Below are positions 41,420 through 49,793 of a stretch of 64,000 nucleotides of DNA, piece by piece. The notes below the pieces were generated by a model. It made no database searches and was not told where the DNA came from. It saw only the letters and a list, made by a program, of their open reading frames with translations. Source of the stretch: Thermoanaerobaculales bacterium (GTDB lineage: Bacteria > Acidobacteriota > Thermoanaerobaculia > Thermoanaerobaculales > Sulfomarinibacteraceae). Position numbers and translations under genes: made by a program. Each line of letters starts with the position of its first letter. Positions within the stretch are counted from its first letter, which is position 1. Location of the stretch: contig DAOPQC010000002.1 of the NCBI GenBank assembly GCA_035358815.1, positions 187,306-251,305 on the forward strand, in the 5' to 3' direction.

Positions 41420-42004
41420 ATGAAGCGGACTGCTCTTGCCACACTGGCGCTGCTCGTCGGGCTCGCGGGGGTCGCGAGCGCCGCCGACACCTGGACGATC
41501 GACAAGGCCCACTCCGAGGTGAACTTCAAGATCAAGCACCTGATGTCGAAGGTCACCGGGCGCTTCACCGACTTCGACGCCACCATCACCAGCGACTTCG
41601 ACAACCTCGGCGCCTCGGGTGTGACCTTCACCATCCAGGCGGCGAGCATCGACACCAGCAATGCCGACCGCGACAAGCACCTGCGTTCGTCCGACTTCTT
41701 CGACGTCGAGAAGTTCCCGACGATCACCTTCGTGAGCTCCGGGATCTCGAAGACCGGCGACGACAGCTTCGCGGTGACCGGCACCCTGACCATGCGCGGC
41801 GTGTCCAAGCAGATCACCGTGCCGGTGACCTTCCTCGGCGCGGGCCAGGACCCGTGGGGTAACACCAAGGCCGGCTTCGAGATCGCGACCGAGCTCGCGC
41901 GCCAGGACTTCGGCATCGTCTGGAACAAGGCCCTCGAGACCGGCGGCTTTCTGCTCGGCAACGACGTGGACATCGAGATCAACCTCGAGGTGGCCAAGAA
42001 GTAG
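41420..42004 (+). CDS. YceI-family periplasmic protein
   Basis: 194 residues. A signal peptide (LATLALLVGLAGVASA) precedes a lipocalin-like YceI domain: TWTIDKAHSEVNFKIKHLM, VTGRFTDFDATI, LRSSDFFDVEKFPTITFVS and GTLTMRGVSKQITVPVTFL, all typical. GGGAGGAAAC lies 8 nt before the ATG. The family binds isoprenoid or other hydrophobic ligands and is often linked to stress or electron transport. Nothing in the sequence gives the ligand. It is probably a single-gene transcript. Confidence 0.92.
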   Translation: MKRTALATLALLVGLAGVASAADTWTIDKAHSEVNFKIKHLMSKVTGRFTDFDATITSDFDNLGASGVTFTIQAASIDTSNADRDKHLRSSDFFDVEKFPTITFVSSGISKTGDDSFAVTGTLTMRGVSKQITVPVTFLGAGQDPWGNTKAGFEIATELARQDFGIVWNKALETGGFLLGNDVDIEINLEVAKK

Positions 42005-42115
42005 GATCCAGAATCTGGGGAATAGGATCTGGGGGTGGGGCTCGCGCCGCGAGCCCCACTCGGCTTGTGGGGTAGGCTGCCAGTCTCCCTTGTGGGGTAG
42101 GCTGCCAGCCTGCCT
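42003..42115. repeat. Short intergenic repeats: GATCTGGG-type tract and two 25-bp hairpin units
   Basis: From 42003 to 42040 lies a low-complexity tract of GGATCC/GGATCT/GAATCTGGGG words. From 42064 to 42115 lie two 25-bp hairpin-repeat units on the minus strand (GGCTGGCAGCCTACC and GACTGGCAGCCTACC cores, each followed by CCACAA), abutting the stop of the next minus-strand gene. Confidence 0.65.
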
Positions 42116-42688
42116 TCACCCGAACCGCTCGAGCCAGCCGCGCAGCGCCTCCGGGGTGTTGCAGTTGGCGACCACCCCCGGATCGTCGACGGCCACGTCG
42201 ACCGCCTCGACCGTGCGCAGCAGATCGCGCAGCGTGGCGCCCGCGCGTTCGTCGCGCACGACCCTGACCGCGACCTCGCGGGCGAGGACGACCGGGTGGC
42301 CGTGCTTGCCCTGGTAGCTGGGCACGGCCGCCGCCGCATCCACCGCCACGAGCTCGGCGATCGCAGCGGCGCCGACCAGCGGGTGATCGACCGGCAGCAC
42401 GACCACGGCGCTCCACGACGGGATCGAGGCGAGCTGCCGCAGCCCCCAGCGCACCGAGCCGAGCATGTCGAGGCCCGGGCCGGGCAGCGGGATCTGCAGC
42501 AAGCCCGGCACCTCGTGTCCGGAGTGCCGGGGCGGCAGCGTCGCCGCCACCGGCCGGGCGCCCGCGGCAGTCAACGTCCCGCAGCACGCCTCGAGAAAGG
42601 TGCGGCCGTCCGGCAGCCGCGCGAGGGCCTTTGGCTGGCCGAAGCGGCGGCCCTCCCCTCCCGCCAGGATCAGCCCGGCGAACGCCAC
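42116..42688 (-). CDS. MocA/MobA-like nucleotidyltransferase for molybdenum cofactor
   Basis: 190 residues, starting GTG at 42688 with AAGGG about 7 nt upstream; the frame overlaps the end of the DUF364 gene by 19 bp. The nucleotidyltransferase loop is GLILAGGEGRRFGQPKALA. Further motifs are VVLPVDHPLVG, where MobA/MocA carry the metal-binding Asp (Asp-His), and GHPVVLAR. MocA adds CMP to molybdopterin for enzymes of the xanthine oxidase family. A PaoABC-like enzyme of that family is encoded divergently right next door, so this gene is most likely its dedicated cofactor step. Activity as a plain MobA cannot be excluded. Confidence 0.85.
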   Translation of the reverse strand: MAFAGLILAGGEGRRFGQPKALARLPDGRTFLEACCGTLTAAGARPVAATLPPRHSGHEVPGLLQIPLPGPGLDMLGSVRWGLRQLASIPSWSAVVVLPVDHPLVGAAAIAELVAVDAAAAVPSYQGKHGHPVVLAREVAVRVVRDERAGATLRDLLRTVEAVDVAVDDPGVVANCNTPEALRGWLERFG

Positions 42689-43446
42689 AGGCAGACCCTT
42701 CGCACGCCCGGGATCTGGTCGGTGACCGCGCCCTCGGAGGCCGCGCGCGCGACCGCCGGAGCGTCCTCCACCACGGTGCCGCAGAGCACGTCGAAGCCGT
42801 GCTCGAAGAGGCAGGAGGCGAGCGGCGTGCTCGGCCCCAGCATGACGGCGAACGCATCGCGGCGCATCCGGCCGACGATCGCCTCCACCGTGTGGTTGAC
42901 CACCGCGCTCCCGGTCACCGCCACCACCTCGGCGTGGGGCAGCAGCTCGTCCATGCTCGACTCCTCGAGGTCGCCTGGCTGCATTCGCCCCGCGCGCTCG
43001 AACACCCACAGCTCCCGGCAGACGGCCCGCAGCCGCTCGGTGAAGGGGAAGTGCCCGATCACCGCGAGCAGCCGCCCCTCGGCCCGCTCGCACAGCAGCT
43101 CCCTGGCATTGCCGTCCACGGCGCCTGCGGCGAGCGGCGCGAGCAGGGCGTTGACCGCGGCCAGGCCGACCGCGGCCTCCGGAGGGGACGCCGACCGCAG
43201 CAGCCGGGCGAGTTCGACTGGCGCGCGACCGTGGAGCGAGCCGGCGTGCCGGATCGGCGGGCCCTGGTGCTCGCCGGCGTCCGCCATCGTCGATGCGAGG
43301 CCGGTGCCCGCCGAGGTCCGGACGACCGTCCAGAACGGGCCCACCCGCACCTCGAGGGTCGCGGCATCGCCGGCCCAGGGCGCCGCGGCCGCCTCGGCGA
43401 GGATCGCGTCGATCACCGGCAGCGCGGTCGAGGAGTCGGCGGGCAT
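42670..43446 (-). CDS. DUF364/DUF4213 protein (putative heavy-metal or cofactor chelation)
   Basis: 258 residues. The N-terminal enolase-like DUF4213 part (TVVRTSAGTGLASTMAD, NALLAPL) is followed by the DUF364 Rossmann-like part (LLAVIGHFPFTERLR, VVAVTGSAVVNHTVEAIV, AVMLGPSTPLASCLFEHG). Members are suspected to chelate metals and are often near molybdoenzyme or nickel genes. The overlap with the MocA-like gene and divergence from the aldehyde oxidoreductase operon suggest a role in molybdenum handling. This is inference. Confidence 0.85.
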   Translation of the reverse strand: MPADSSTALPVIDAILAEAAAAPWAGDAATLEVRVGPFWTVVRTSAGTGLASTMADAGEHQGPPIRHAGSLHGRAPVELARLLRSASPPEAAVGLAAVNALLAPLAAGAVDGNARELLCERAEGRLLAVIGHFPFTERLRAVCRELWVFERAGRMQPGDLEESSMDELLPHAEVVAVTGSAVVNHTVEAIVGRMRRDAFAVMLGPSTPLASCLFEHGFDVLCGTVVEDAPAVARAASEGAVTDQIPGVRRVCLWRSPG

Positions 43447-43489
43447 AACCCAGGTTCCGCCTCACCGCGGGAACTGTCAACGTTGTGTC

Positions 43490-43530
43490 GGTCGGGAACG
43501 GGTACGGGAACGGGATCGGGAACGGCCCAT
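43490..43530. repeat. Hexanucleotide tract (CGGGAA/CGGGTA type)
   Basis: A 6-bp periodic tract of GGGAAC/GGGTAC/GGGATC words lies in the divergent gap between the DUF364 gene and the aldehyde oxidoreductase operon. The reverse-complement form (CCCGTT) recurs at 49630-49660 and 56645-56690, both intergenic. Confidence 0.65.
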
Positions 43531-43649
43531 CCCCTGTTCCCTCGCCCCTACCCCCTGGCCGGGCGGGGGCGGTACAATCCCGGCGTGAGCCCGGCAGTCA
43601 ATACTCCGTCTCAACATCGGCTCGGACCCGGTATGGAAGGGAGCGTGCC

Positions 43650-44276
43650 ATGAGTGATCACGACCGCGAGCAGGACCGGCCCCAGGGAGTGACCAGGCGG
43701 GGCTTCCTGGGCACGGTGAGCGCCGGGGCGGTGGTCGCCGCCACCGGGCTGCCGGTCGCGCAGCCGGCCGCCGTCGACCAGCCGCAGCACAGCGGCGGCA
43801 TGGTGCCGGTGGCGCTGCGCGTCAACGGCCGGCTCCACCGGCTCCTGGTCGAGCCGCGCTGGAGCCTGCTCTATGTGCTGCGCGAGCAGCTCGGCCTGAC
43901 CGGCACCAAGGTCGGCTGCGAGCGCGGTGAGTGCGGCGCGTGCACGGTGCTGATCGACGGCGTGGCCCGCTACGCCTGCATGACGCTGGCGGTAGAGGCC
44001 GAAGGATCGGAGGTCACCACCCTCGAGGGGCTGATGGACGGCGAGCAACTCGGCGTCACCCAGCAGGCGTTCGTCGAGGAGGACGCCTTCCAGTGCGGCT
44101 ACTGCACGCCCGGCCAGATCATGGCCGCCGAGGGGCTGCTGCGCGCCAACCCGAGCCCCGGCCTCGACGAGATCCGCCACGGCATGGCCGGCAACCTGTG
44201 CCGCTGCGCCGCCTACGTCCACATCTTCAAGGCGGTGGGGCGCGCCGCCGAGCTCAAGAAGGGAGGCGGCCGATGA
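43650..44276 (+). CDS. Aldehyde oxidoreductase [2Fe-2S] subunit with Tat signal (PaoA-like)
   Basis: 208 residues. The Tat motif TRRGFLGTVSAG (15-26) marks export of the folded complex. The plant-type ferredoxin cluster is CERGECGACTVL plus an upstream-region Cys, and the second cluster uses CGYCTPGQIM and CRCAAY. It passes electrons from the molybdenum subunit to the FAD subunit. AAGGGAG precedes the ATG at 43650, and a TACAAT -10-like hexamer lies at 43573-43578. The stop overlaps the next gene by 4 bp (ATGA). Gene order 2Fe-2S, Mo, FAD differs from E. coli paoABC (2Fe-2S, FAD, Mo). Confidence 0.93.
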   Translation: MSDHDREQDRPQGVTRRGFLGTVSAGAVVAATGLPVAQPAAVDQPQHSGGMVPVALRVNGRLHRLLVEPRWSLLYVLREQLGLTGTKVGCERGECGACTVLIDGVARYACMTLAVEAEGSEVTTLEGLMDGEQLGVTQQAFVEEDAFQCGYCTPGQIMAAEGLLRANPSPGLDEIRHGMAGNLCRCAAYVHIFKAVGRAAELKKGGGR

Positions 44277-46579
44277 GTCCCGCCGGCGACTATTACATCG
44301 ACGGGCCGGTCCCGGAGACGCCCGAGCCCAGCGAGTACCCGGCCCCCTGGACGGCGACCCGCGTCGTCGGCACCCGGCGGCCGCGCGTCGACGCCTACGA
44401 GCGGGTCAGCGGCACCGCCGTCTACCCCTCCGACGTGATCCTGCCCGACATGCTCTACGGTGCGATCCTGCGCTGCCCCCACGCCCACGCCCGGGTGCTC
44501 GAGGTCGACACCTCGGCGGCGGCCCGCATGCCCGGCGTCGCGGTGGTGCTGTCGGCGGCCGATCGCGAGGCCGACGTCGACTGGCACTACAGCGGCGGCG
44601 ACTCGTCCAAGCTGTTCGACCCCGTGATTCGCTTCGAGGGCGACACGGTGGCCGCGGTGGCGGCCGAGACGCCACACCAGGCGCGCGACGCCGCGCGGGC
44701 GATCGCGGTGCGCTACGAGGTGCTGCCCCACGTCCTCGACCCGGAGCGCGCTCTCTCTCCCGGCGCGCCGCTGGTCGGCGGCGACGGCAACCGCCAGGGC
44801 GAGCCCGACACCCACGAGCGCGGCGACATCGCGGCCGGCTTCGCCGCGGCCGACGTCGTGCTCGAGAAGGTCTTCCACACCGCGTACGAGCTCCACAACC
44901 CGATGGAGCTGCACGGCTGCGTCGCGCGCTGGGACGGTGGCCGGCTCGTGATCTGGGAGTCGCTCCAGGGGGTGTACATCACCCAGACCGTGATCTCCCG
45001 CGTGCTCGGTCTGCCGCTCGCCAACATCCGCGTGATCGGGCACTACATGGGCGGCGGCTTCGGCTCCAAGCTCCAGCCCTCCAAGCACACCGTCATCGCC
45101 GCGCTGCTCGCGCGCAAGACGGCGCGGCCGGTCAAGCTCTTCCTCAGCCGCGAGGAGGTGATGCTGGTCGCCGGCAACCGGCCCGGCACCGTGATGCGGT
45201 TCAAGGCCGGGGTGAAGCGGGACGGCACGCTGACCGCGATCGACTTCGAGAGCCTGAGCTCGGCCGGCGGCCACTTCGGCGGCGGCGCGGGCATCGTCGA
45301 CTGGGTGGTCAAGGACCTCTACGCCTGCCCGAACGTGCGCACGCGCAACGAGCTCGCCTTCATCAACGCCGGCCCGGCGCGGCCGTTCCGCGCGCCTGGC
45401 CACCCCCAGGGCGCCTGGGCGCTCGAGCAGATGATGGACGCTCTCGCCGAGGCGATCGGCATGGACCCGGTCGAGCTGCGGCTGCGCAACGTGCCCGCGG
45501 TCAGCCAGGCCCGCGGCGACCAGCCGTACACGACGACCGGGCTGCGCCAGTGCCTCGAGGAGGGGGCCAAGGCCTTCGGCTGGGCACAGGCCAGGAAGGC
45601 ACCGCCGGGCGACGGCCACCTCAGGCGCGGCGTCGGAATGGGGGCCTGCCTGTGGGTCGCCGGCGGCGGCGGGCCGCCCTCGACCGCCATCGTCAGGATG
45701 TACTCGGACGGCAGCGTCAACCTCAACATGGGCGCCTCGGACATCGGCACCGGCACCAAGACCGTGATGGCGATAGTGGTCGCCGAGGAGCTCGGCATCG
45801 ATCCCGACGCGATCCAGATCGAGAACGCCGACACCGGCACCACCCAGTTCGCGACCTCGTCGGGCGGCTCGAAGACCGTGCCTACCGAGTCGCCGGCGGT
45901 CCGCGAAGCGGCCTACCTCGTCAAGAAGCAGCTGCTCGAGGCCGCGGCCGAGGACAAGGGCTGGCCGCTCGACGACCTGGTGCTCGTCGAGGGCGCGGTC
46001 GAGCGCCGCTCCAGCCCGTCCGACCGGGTCGCGATCGGGGACCTCGGACTGCTCAAGCGCCGGGGAGTCGTGGTCGGCGTCGGCTACCGCGGCCCCAACC
46101 CGGAGGGCAAGATCGTCAACCCCTTCGCCGCCCAGTTCTGCGAGGTCGAGGTCAATACCCGCACCGGCGAGGTGACGATTCTGCGCTTCGTCGCCGCCCA
46201 CGAGTCCGGCCGGGTCCTCAACCGGCTGACCTTCGACAACCAGGTCTTCGGCGGCATCGCGATGGGCATCGGCTTCGCGATGACCGAGGAGCGGGTGCTC
46301 GACGAGGCCACCGGAAAGCTGGTCAGCCTCAGCCTCCACGACTACAAGATCCCGACGGCTCTCGACGTGCCGGCCGACATGGGCGTGGTGGCCATCGACC
46401 CCCACGACCACGAGTGCAACACAACCTCGACCAAGGGCGTCGGCGAGCCGGCGACGATTCCGACCGCCCCGGCCATCGCCAACGCCATCCACCACGCCAC
46501 CGGGGTGTGGGTGACCCACGCGCCGACCAACGCGATGCGCCTCATCGAGCTCCTCGAGGCCGAGCGGAAGGGGGCCTGA
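44273..46579 (+). CDS. Molybdopterin-binding subunit of a xanthine-oxidase-family aldehyde oxidoreductase (PaoC-like)
   Basis: 768 residues. The N-terminal aldehyde-oxidase a/b hammerhead (RVSGTAVYPSDVILPDMLYG) is followed by the molybdopterin domain: GHYMGGGFGSKLQPSK, FRAPGHPQGAWALEQMMD, NMGASDIGTGTKTVM and TKGVGEPATIPTAPAIANAI, which holds the catalytic Glu at about residue 725. All expected motifs are present, so it should be active. The substrate (aromatic or aliphatic aldehyde, or an N-heterocycle) cannot be read from sequence. It has no signal peptide of its own, and the Tat signal of the small subunit would carry the complex out. Confidence 0.94.
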   Translation: MSPAGDYYIDGPVPETPEPSEYPAPWTATRVVGTRRPRVDAYERVSGTAVYPSDVILPDMLYGAILRCPHAHARVLEVDTSAAARMPGVAVVLSAADREADVDWHYSGGDSSKLFDPVIRFEGDTVAAVAAETPHQARDAARAIAVRYEVLPHVLDPERALSPGAPLVGGDGNRQGEPDTHERGDIAAGFAAADVVLEKVFHTAYELHNPMELHGCVARWDGGRLVIWESLQGVYITQTVISRVLGLPLANIRVIGHYMGGGFGSKLQPSKHTVIAALLARKTARPVKLFLSREEVMLVAGNRPGTVMRFKAGVKRDGTLTAIDFESLSSAGGHFGGGAGIVDWVVKDLYACPNVRTRNELAFINAGPARPFRAPGHPQGAWALEQMMDALAEAIGMDPVELRLRNVPAVSQARGDQPYTTTGLRQCLEEGAKAFGWAQARKAPPGDGHLRRGVGMGACLWVAGGGGPPSTAIVRMYSDGSVNLNMGASDIGTGTKTVMAIVVAEELGIDPDAIQIENADTGTTQFATSSGGSKTVPTESPAVREAAYLVKKQLLEAAAEDKGWPLDDLVLVEGAVERRSSPSDRVAIGDLGLLKRRGVVVGVGYRGPNPEGKIVNPFAAQFCEVEVNTRTGEVTILRFVAAHESGRVLNRLTFDNQVFGGIAMGIGFAMTEERVLDEATGKLVSLSLHDYKIPTALDVPADMGVVAIDPHDHECNTTSTKGVGEPATIPTAPAIANAIHHATGVWVTHAPTNAMRLIELLEAERKGA

Positions 46580-46580
46580 C

Positions 46581-47564
46581 ATGCTGCCCAGCTTCACGAT
46601 CGTGCGACCGACATCGCTGGCGGAGGCCCTCGCACAGCTGGCGACCGGGGACTCACGGCTGCACGGCGGCGGGACCGACCTGCTCGGCTGCCTGCACGAC
46701 GGCGTGTTCGCCACGCCCAAGGTGGTCAGCCTGAGCCGCATCCAGGAGCTGCGTGGGATCACGCGCGCTGCCGGCGGCGGCCTGCGCATCGGCGCGCTGA
46801 CCACGATCTCCGAGCTGATCGCGAGCGGCGACGTCGCCGAGCGCTACCGCGCGCTCCACCAGGCCGCGCAGGTGGTGGCCAGCCCGCAGCTGCGCAACCA
46901 GGGCACCCTCGCCGGCAACCTCTGCCAGAAGCCCCGCTGCTGGTACTACCGGGGCGACTTCCCCTGCCTGCGCAAGGGCGGCGAGAGGTGTTTCGCCTAC
47001 GACGGCGAAAACCAGTACCACTGCATCTTCGGCGGCGACATGTGTTTCATGGTCCACCCGTCGGACACCGCTCCGGCGCTCGCCGCTCTCGGCGCCGTCT
47101 GCCGGGTTGCGGGCCCGGGATCGACCAGGTCGGTGCCGGTCGAAGCGCTCCATGTTCCGCCGTCCGACGATCCCCAGCGGGAGACGGTGCTCGACCCGGA
47201 CGAGATCGTGACCGAGATCGTGCTGCCTCCGCTGCCGGCCGGCACCCGGTCGAGCTACCGCAAGGTGCGCGCCCGGGCATCCTGGAACTTCGCCCTCGCC
47301 GGGGCCGCCCTGGTTGTGCGCTTCGACGGCGCGCAGGTGGCCGAGGCCCGCGTGTTCCTGTCCGGCGCGGCGCCGGTGCCCTGGCGCTCGCGCGCGGTCG
47401 AGCAGGCGATCGTCGGCCGGCCGCTCGACGCCGGCACCATCGCCGCCGCCGCCGACGCGGCCGTGGCCGGCGCCGAGCCGCTCGCCAAGAACGCCTACAA
47501 GCTGCCGATGTTCCGCGGTCTGATCATCGACGAGCTGGAGAAGGTGGCGGCTTCGAGCGCGTAG
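46581..47564 (+). CDS. FAD-binding subunit with probable [4Fe-4S] insertion (PaoB-like)
   Basis: 327 residues, starting 1 nt after the previous stop. The FAD site motifs are LHGGGTDLL and SPQLRNQGTLAGNLCQ. An insertion (115-155) carries Cys115, Cys120, Cys129, Cys137, Cys148 and Cys155 around CWYYRGDFPCLRKG and GENQYHCIFGGDMC. This is the position where PaoB and 4-hydroxybenzoyl-CoA reductase beta subunits hold an extra 4Fe-4S cluster. The C-terminal CO-dehydrogenase flavoprotein domain (YRKVRARASWNFALAGAAL) is complete. The cluster favours the periplasmic PaoABC type over xanthine dehydrogenase. Confidence 0.92.
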   Translation: MLPSFTIVRPTSLAEALAQLATGDSRLHGGGTDLLGCLHDGVFATPKVVSLSRIQELRGITRAAGGGLRIGALTTISELIASGDVAERYRALHQAAQVVASPQLRNQGTLAGNLCQKPRCWYYRGDFPCLRKGGERCFAYDGENQYHCIFGGDMCFMVHPSDTAPALAALGAVCRVAGPGSTRSVPVEALHVPPSDDPQRETVLDPDEIVTEIVLPPLPAGTRSSYRKVRARASWNFALAGAALVVRFDGAQVAEARVFLSGAAPVPWRSRAVEQAIVGRPLDAGTIAAAADAAVAGAEPLAKNAYKLPMFRGLIIDELEKVAASSA

Positions 47565-47692
47565 GGCGCGGGCCCGCCAGCCGGCCCGGCTCTCCCGCGG
47601 CCGCGACCGCCGCCGGCTCGGCCGTGAGAGAATGTCGCGGCGCCGCCGGCCGCCCGCGGGACCGGGGCATGCGACATCCCCCTGGAAGGACG

Positions 47693-49447
47693 ATGACCAT
47701 GATGGACACCCGCCGCCGACGTCACCTTGCGCCCCTGGCGACCGCAACCCTGGCGGCGCTCCTGTGCGGACCTCTCTGGGCCGCCCGGCCTCCTGCGTCC
47801 ACCGGCCTCGAGGTCGGCTCCTTCGAGCCGGAGCCGTCGATCGTTCGCGACGGCCGGCAGATCAGCCTGGAGACCGGATACCCCCTCGCCATCTACGACG
47901 TCGGCTATCGGGCCAGGCCCGGCACGCCGGAGGCGCAGGTGATGGACTACCTGCGCGCCTCCGCCCTCGAGCTCGGGCTGCGGCAGCCGGACCTTTCCGA
48001 CCTGCGGCACCACGCGACCCGCACCGGTCCTTCCGGCAGCACCGTCCGCTTCCGCCAGACCGTCAACGGTGTGCCGGTCCTCGGGGCCGAGGTGACCGTG
48101 ACCGTCAACGCCGACAATCGGGTGGTCTTCGTGGCCAGCACCTACCGGCCGCAGGTCGCGATCGAGCGGCTCGAGCCGGAGCTCGACGCGGCCGCGGCCC
48201 GCACCATCGCGCACGCCCACCTCGGGGTCGAGGGGCCGGTCCTGCACGAGTCCAACCAGCTCGTCGTCTTCCAGGACGGGCCGAGGACCCGGCTCGTGCA
48301 CCGCATCGTGACCGCGCCCGAGGTCGAGCCGCGCGGCGAGTGGGAGGTCCTGGTGGATGCCGTCGACGGGCGGGTGGTGCGGGCGGCGGACATCGCGCTG
48401 TACGCGCCGGTCGACGGCAACGGCAACGCCTTCGACCCCGACCCGCTGTCGTCGGCCCACGCGAGCTACAACGACCCCGGATTCGTCGACGGCAACGACG
48501 CCGACACGCCGCAGCTCACGGCCGAGGCGCTCGACCGGGCGCTGCTCGGCATCAAGGAGGCCTCGGGGACGTACGAGCTGCGCGGCCCCTACGCGCACAT
48601 TCTCGACTGGGATGCGCCGTACAAGGGGATCTTCAGCCAGGCCTCCCCCACCTTCGCCTTCACGCGCGGGGCCGACGCCTTCGAGGCGGTCAACGGCTAC
48701 TACCACATCGACACCTTCATGCGGTACCTCAACGAGACCCTCGGCGTCGAGGTGATGCCCTACCAGTACTCGACGGGTGTGGTCTACGACCCGAGCGGGT
48801 GGAACGGCGCCGACAACTCCTCGTACAGCGTCGGCTCCGGCCGGCTGACCTTCGGCGAGGGGGGCGTCGACGACGCCGAGGACGCCGACGTGCTCCTGCA
48901 CGAGCTCGGGCACGGCATCCACGACTGGGTCACCCACGGCGGCCTGTCCCAGGTGCAAGGCCTCAGCGAGGGATGCGGCGACTACATCGCTGCGTCGTAC
49001 AGCCGCAGCTTCGGCCAGTGGACGCCTGCCGACCCCCAGTACAACTGGGTGTTCAGCTGGGACGGCCACAACCCGTTCTGGCCGGGGCGGGTCACCAACT
49101 GGGTCGACACCCACCCCTGGCCGACCGGCCTCGTCGGCGACATCTACAACGACGGCATGATCTGGTCGGGATGCATGATGCGGGTGTGGAACGCGGTCGG
49201 CCGGGAGCAGAGCGACCGCGCGTTCGTGGTCGGTTTGGGCATGACCAACGGCGGCTCCAATCAGGACGTCGCCGCGCACGCCGTGCTGCAGGCGGCCATC
49301 GACCTCGGCTACCCGAGCGCCGACGTGACCGCCATCGCCACCGCGCTCGCAAGCTGCGGCTACACCGTGGAGATCCCCGGCGGCCCGCTGTTCGAGGACG
49401 GCTTCGAGTCCGGCGGCACCGCGGCGTGGAGTGTGACGGTGCCTTGA
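47693..49447 (+). CDS. Secreted gluzincin metalloprotease with thermolysin-type propeptide and C-terminal DGFESG tail
   Basis: 584 residues. ATGs at 47693, 47699 and 47702 are possible; GGAAGG sits best for 47699, which changes only two residues. A signal peptide (APLATATLAALLCGPLWAA) is followed by a fungalysin/thermolysin-type propeptide (VRFRQTVNGVPVLGAEVTVTV). The zinc site is HELGHGIHDW (403-412) with the third ligand probably the Glu in LSEGCGDYIAAS. The end, LFEDGFESGGTAAWSVTVP, is a tail shared with two other secreted proteins in the window. It is an extracellular protease of unknown target. Confidence 0.92.
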   Translation: MTMMDTRRRRHLAPLATATLAALLCGPLWAARPPASTGLEVGSFEPEPSIVRDGRQISLETGYPLAIYDVGYRARPGTPEAQVMDYLRASALELGLRQPDLSDLRHHATRTGPSGSTVRFRQTVNGVPVLGAEVTVTVNADNRVVFVASTYRPQVAIERLEPELDAAAARTIAHAHLGVEGPVLHESNQLVVFQDGPRTRLVHRIVTAPEVEPRGEWEVLVDAVDGRVVRAADIALYAPVDGNGNAFDPDPLSSAHASYNDPGFVDGNDADTPQLTAEALDRALLGIKEASGTYELRGPYAHILDWDAPYKGIFSQASPTFAFTRGADAFEAVNGYYHIDTFMRYLNETLGVEVMPYQYSTGVVYDPSGWNGADNSSYSVGSGRLTFGEGGVDDAEDADVLLHELGHGIHDWVTHGGLSQVQGLSEGCGDYIAASYSRSFGQWTPADPQYNWVFSWDGHNPFWPGRVTNWVDTHPWPTGLVGDIYNDGMIWSGCMMRVWNAVGREQSDRAFVVGLGMTNGGSNQDVAAHAVLQAAIDLGYPSADVTAIATALASCGYTVEIPGGPLFEDGFESGGTAAWSVTVP

Positions 49448-49793
49448 GGACGATCTAGGGGATAGGATCTAGAATCTGGGATCTGGGGGATAGGGCCACC
49501 CGCCCCTCCCGCCTCCGTCTCCGTGCCCGCTCGTCACGGCGTAGCCCGCAGGACGGAGCCAAATCCGCTTCCGCTTACGTCACGGCGTAGCTGCAAGCGA
49601 AGCCGGATCCGCGCCCGCTTGCGGCGGCGTTCCCAACCCGTTCCCGTTCCCGTTCCCGAAAGCTCTGCGGTTCAGTGCCGAGCTCTCCCCCGCAACGTCA
49701 AACTCCACCGGGATGAAGAGTTAGCAGCCCGACCGTCAAACCACGACGGGCGCTCCCTGCTATCATCGGCCAGGCACCCGTCAGGGAGGTCCG
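49448..49793. other. Repeat-rich intergenic region upstream of icmF
   Basis: No gene in 346 bp. It has a GATCTAGG/GATCTGGG tract (49453-49493), a repeat with GTCACGGCGTAGC words and GAAGCCGGATCCGCGCCCGC (49505-49625, copy near 38700-38815) and a CCCGTT hexamer tract (49630-49660). Upstream of icmF, a TATCAT hexamer (49761-49766) may be its -10. AGGGAGGTCCG is the icmF ribosome-binding site. Confidence 0.55.

Noticed and set aside
44213..46804. An 863-codon minus-strand frame over the molybdenum subunit
   Set aside because: Shadow of the clearly functional PaoC-like gene; composition dominated by Arg, Asp, Val and His.
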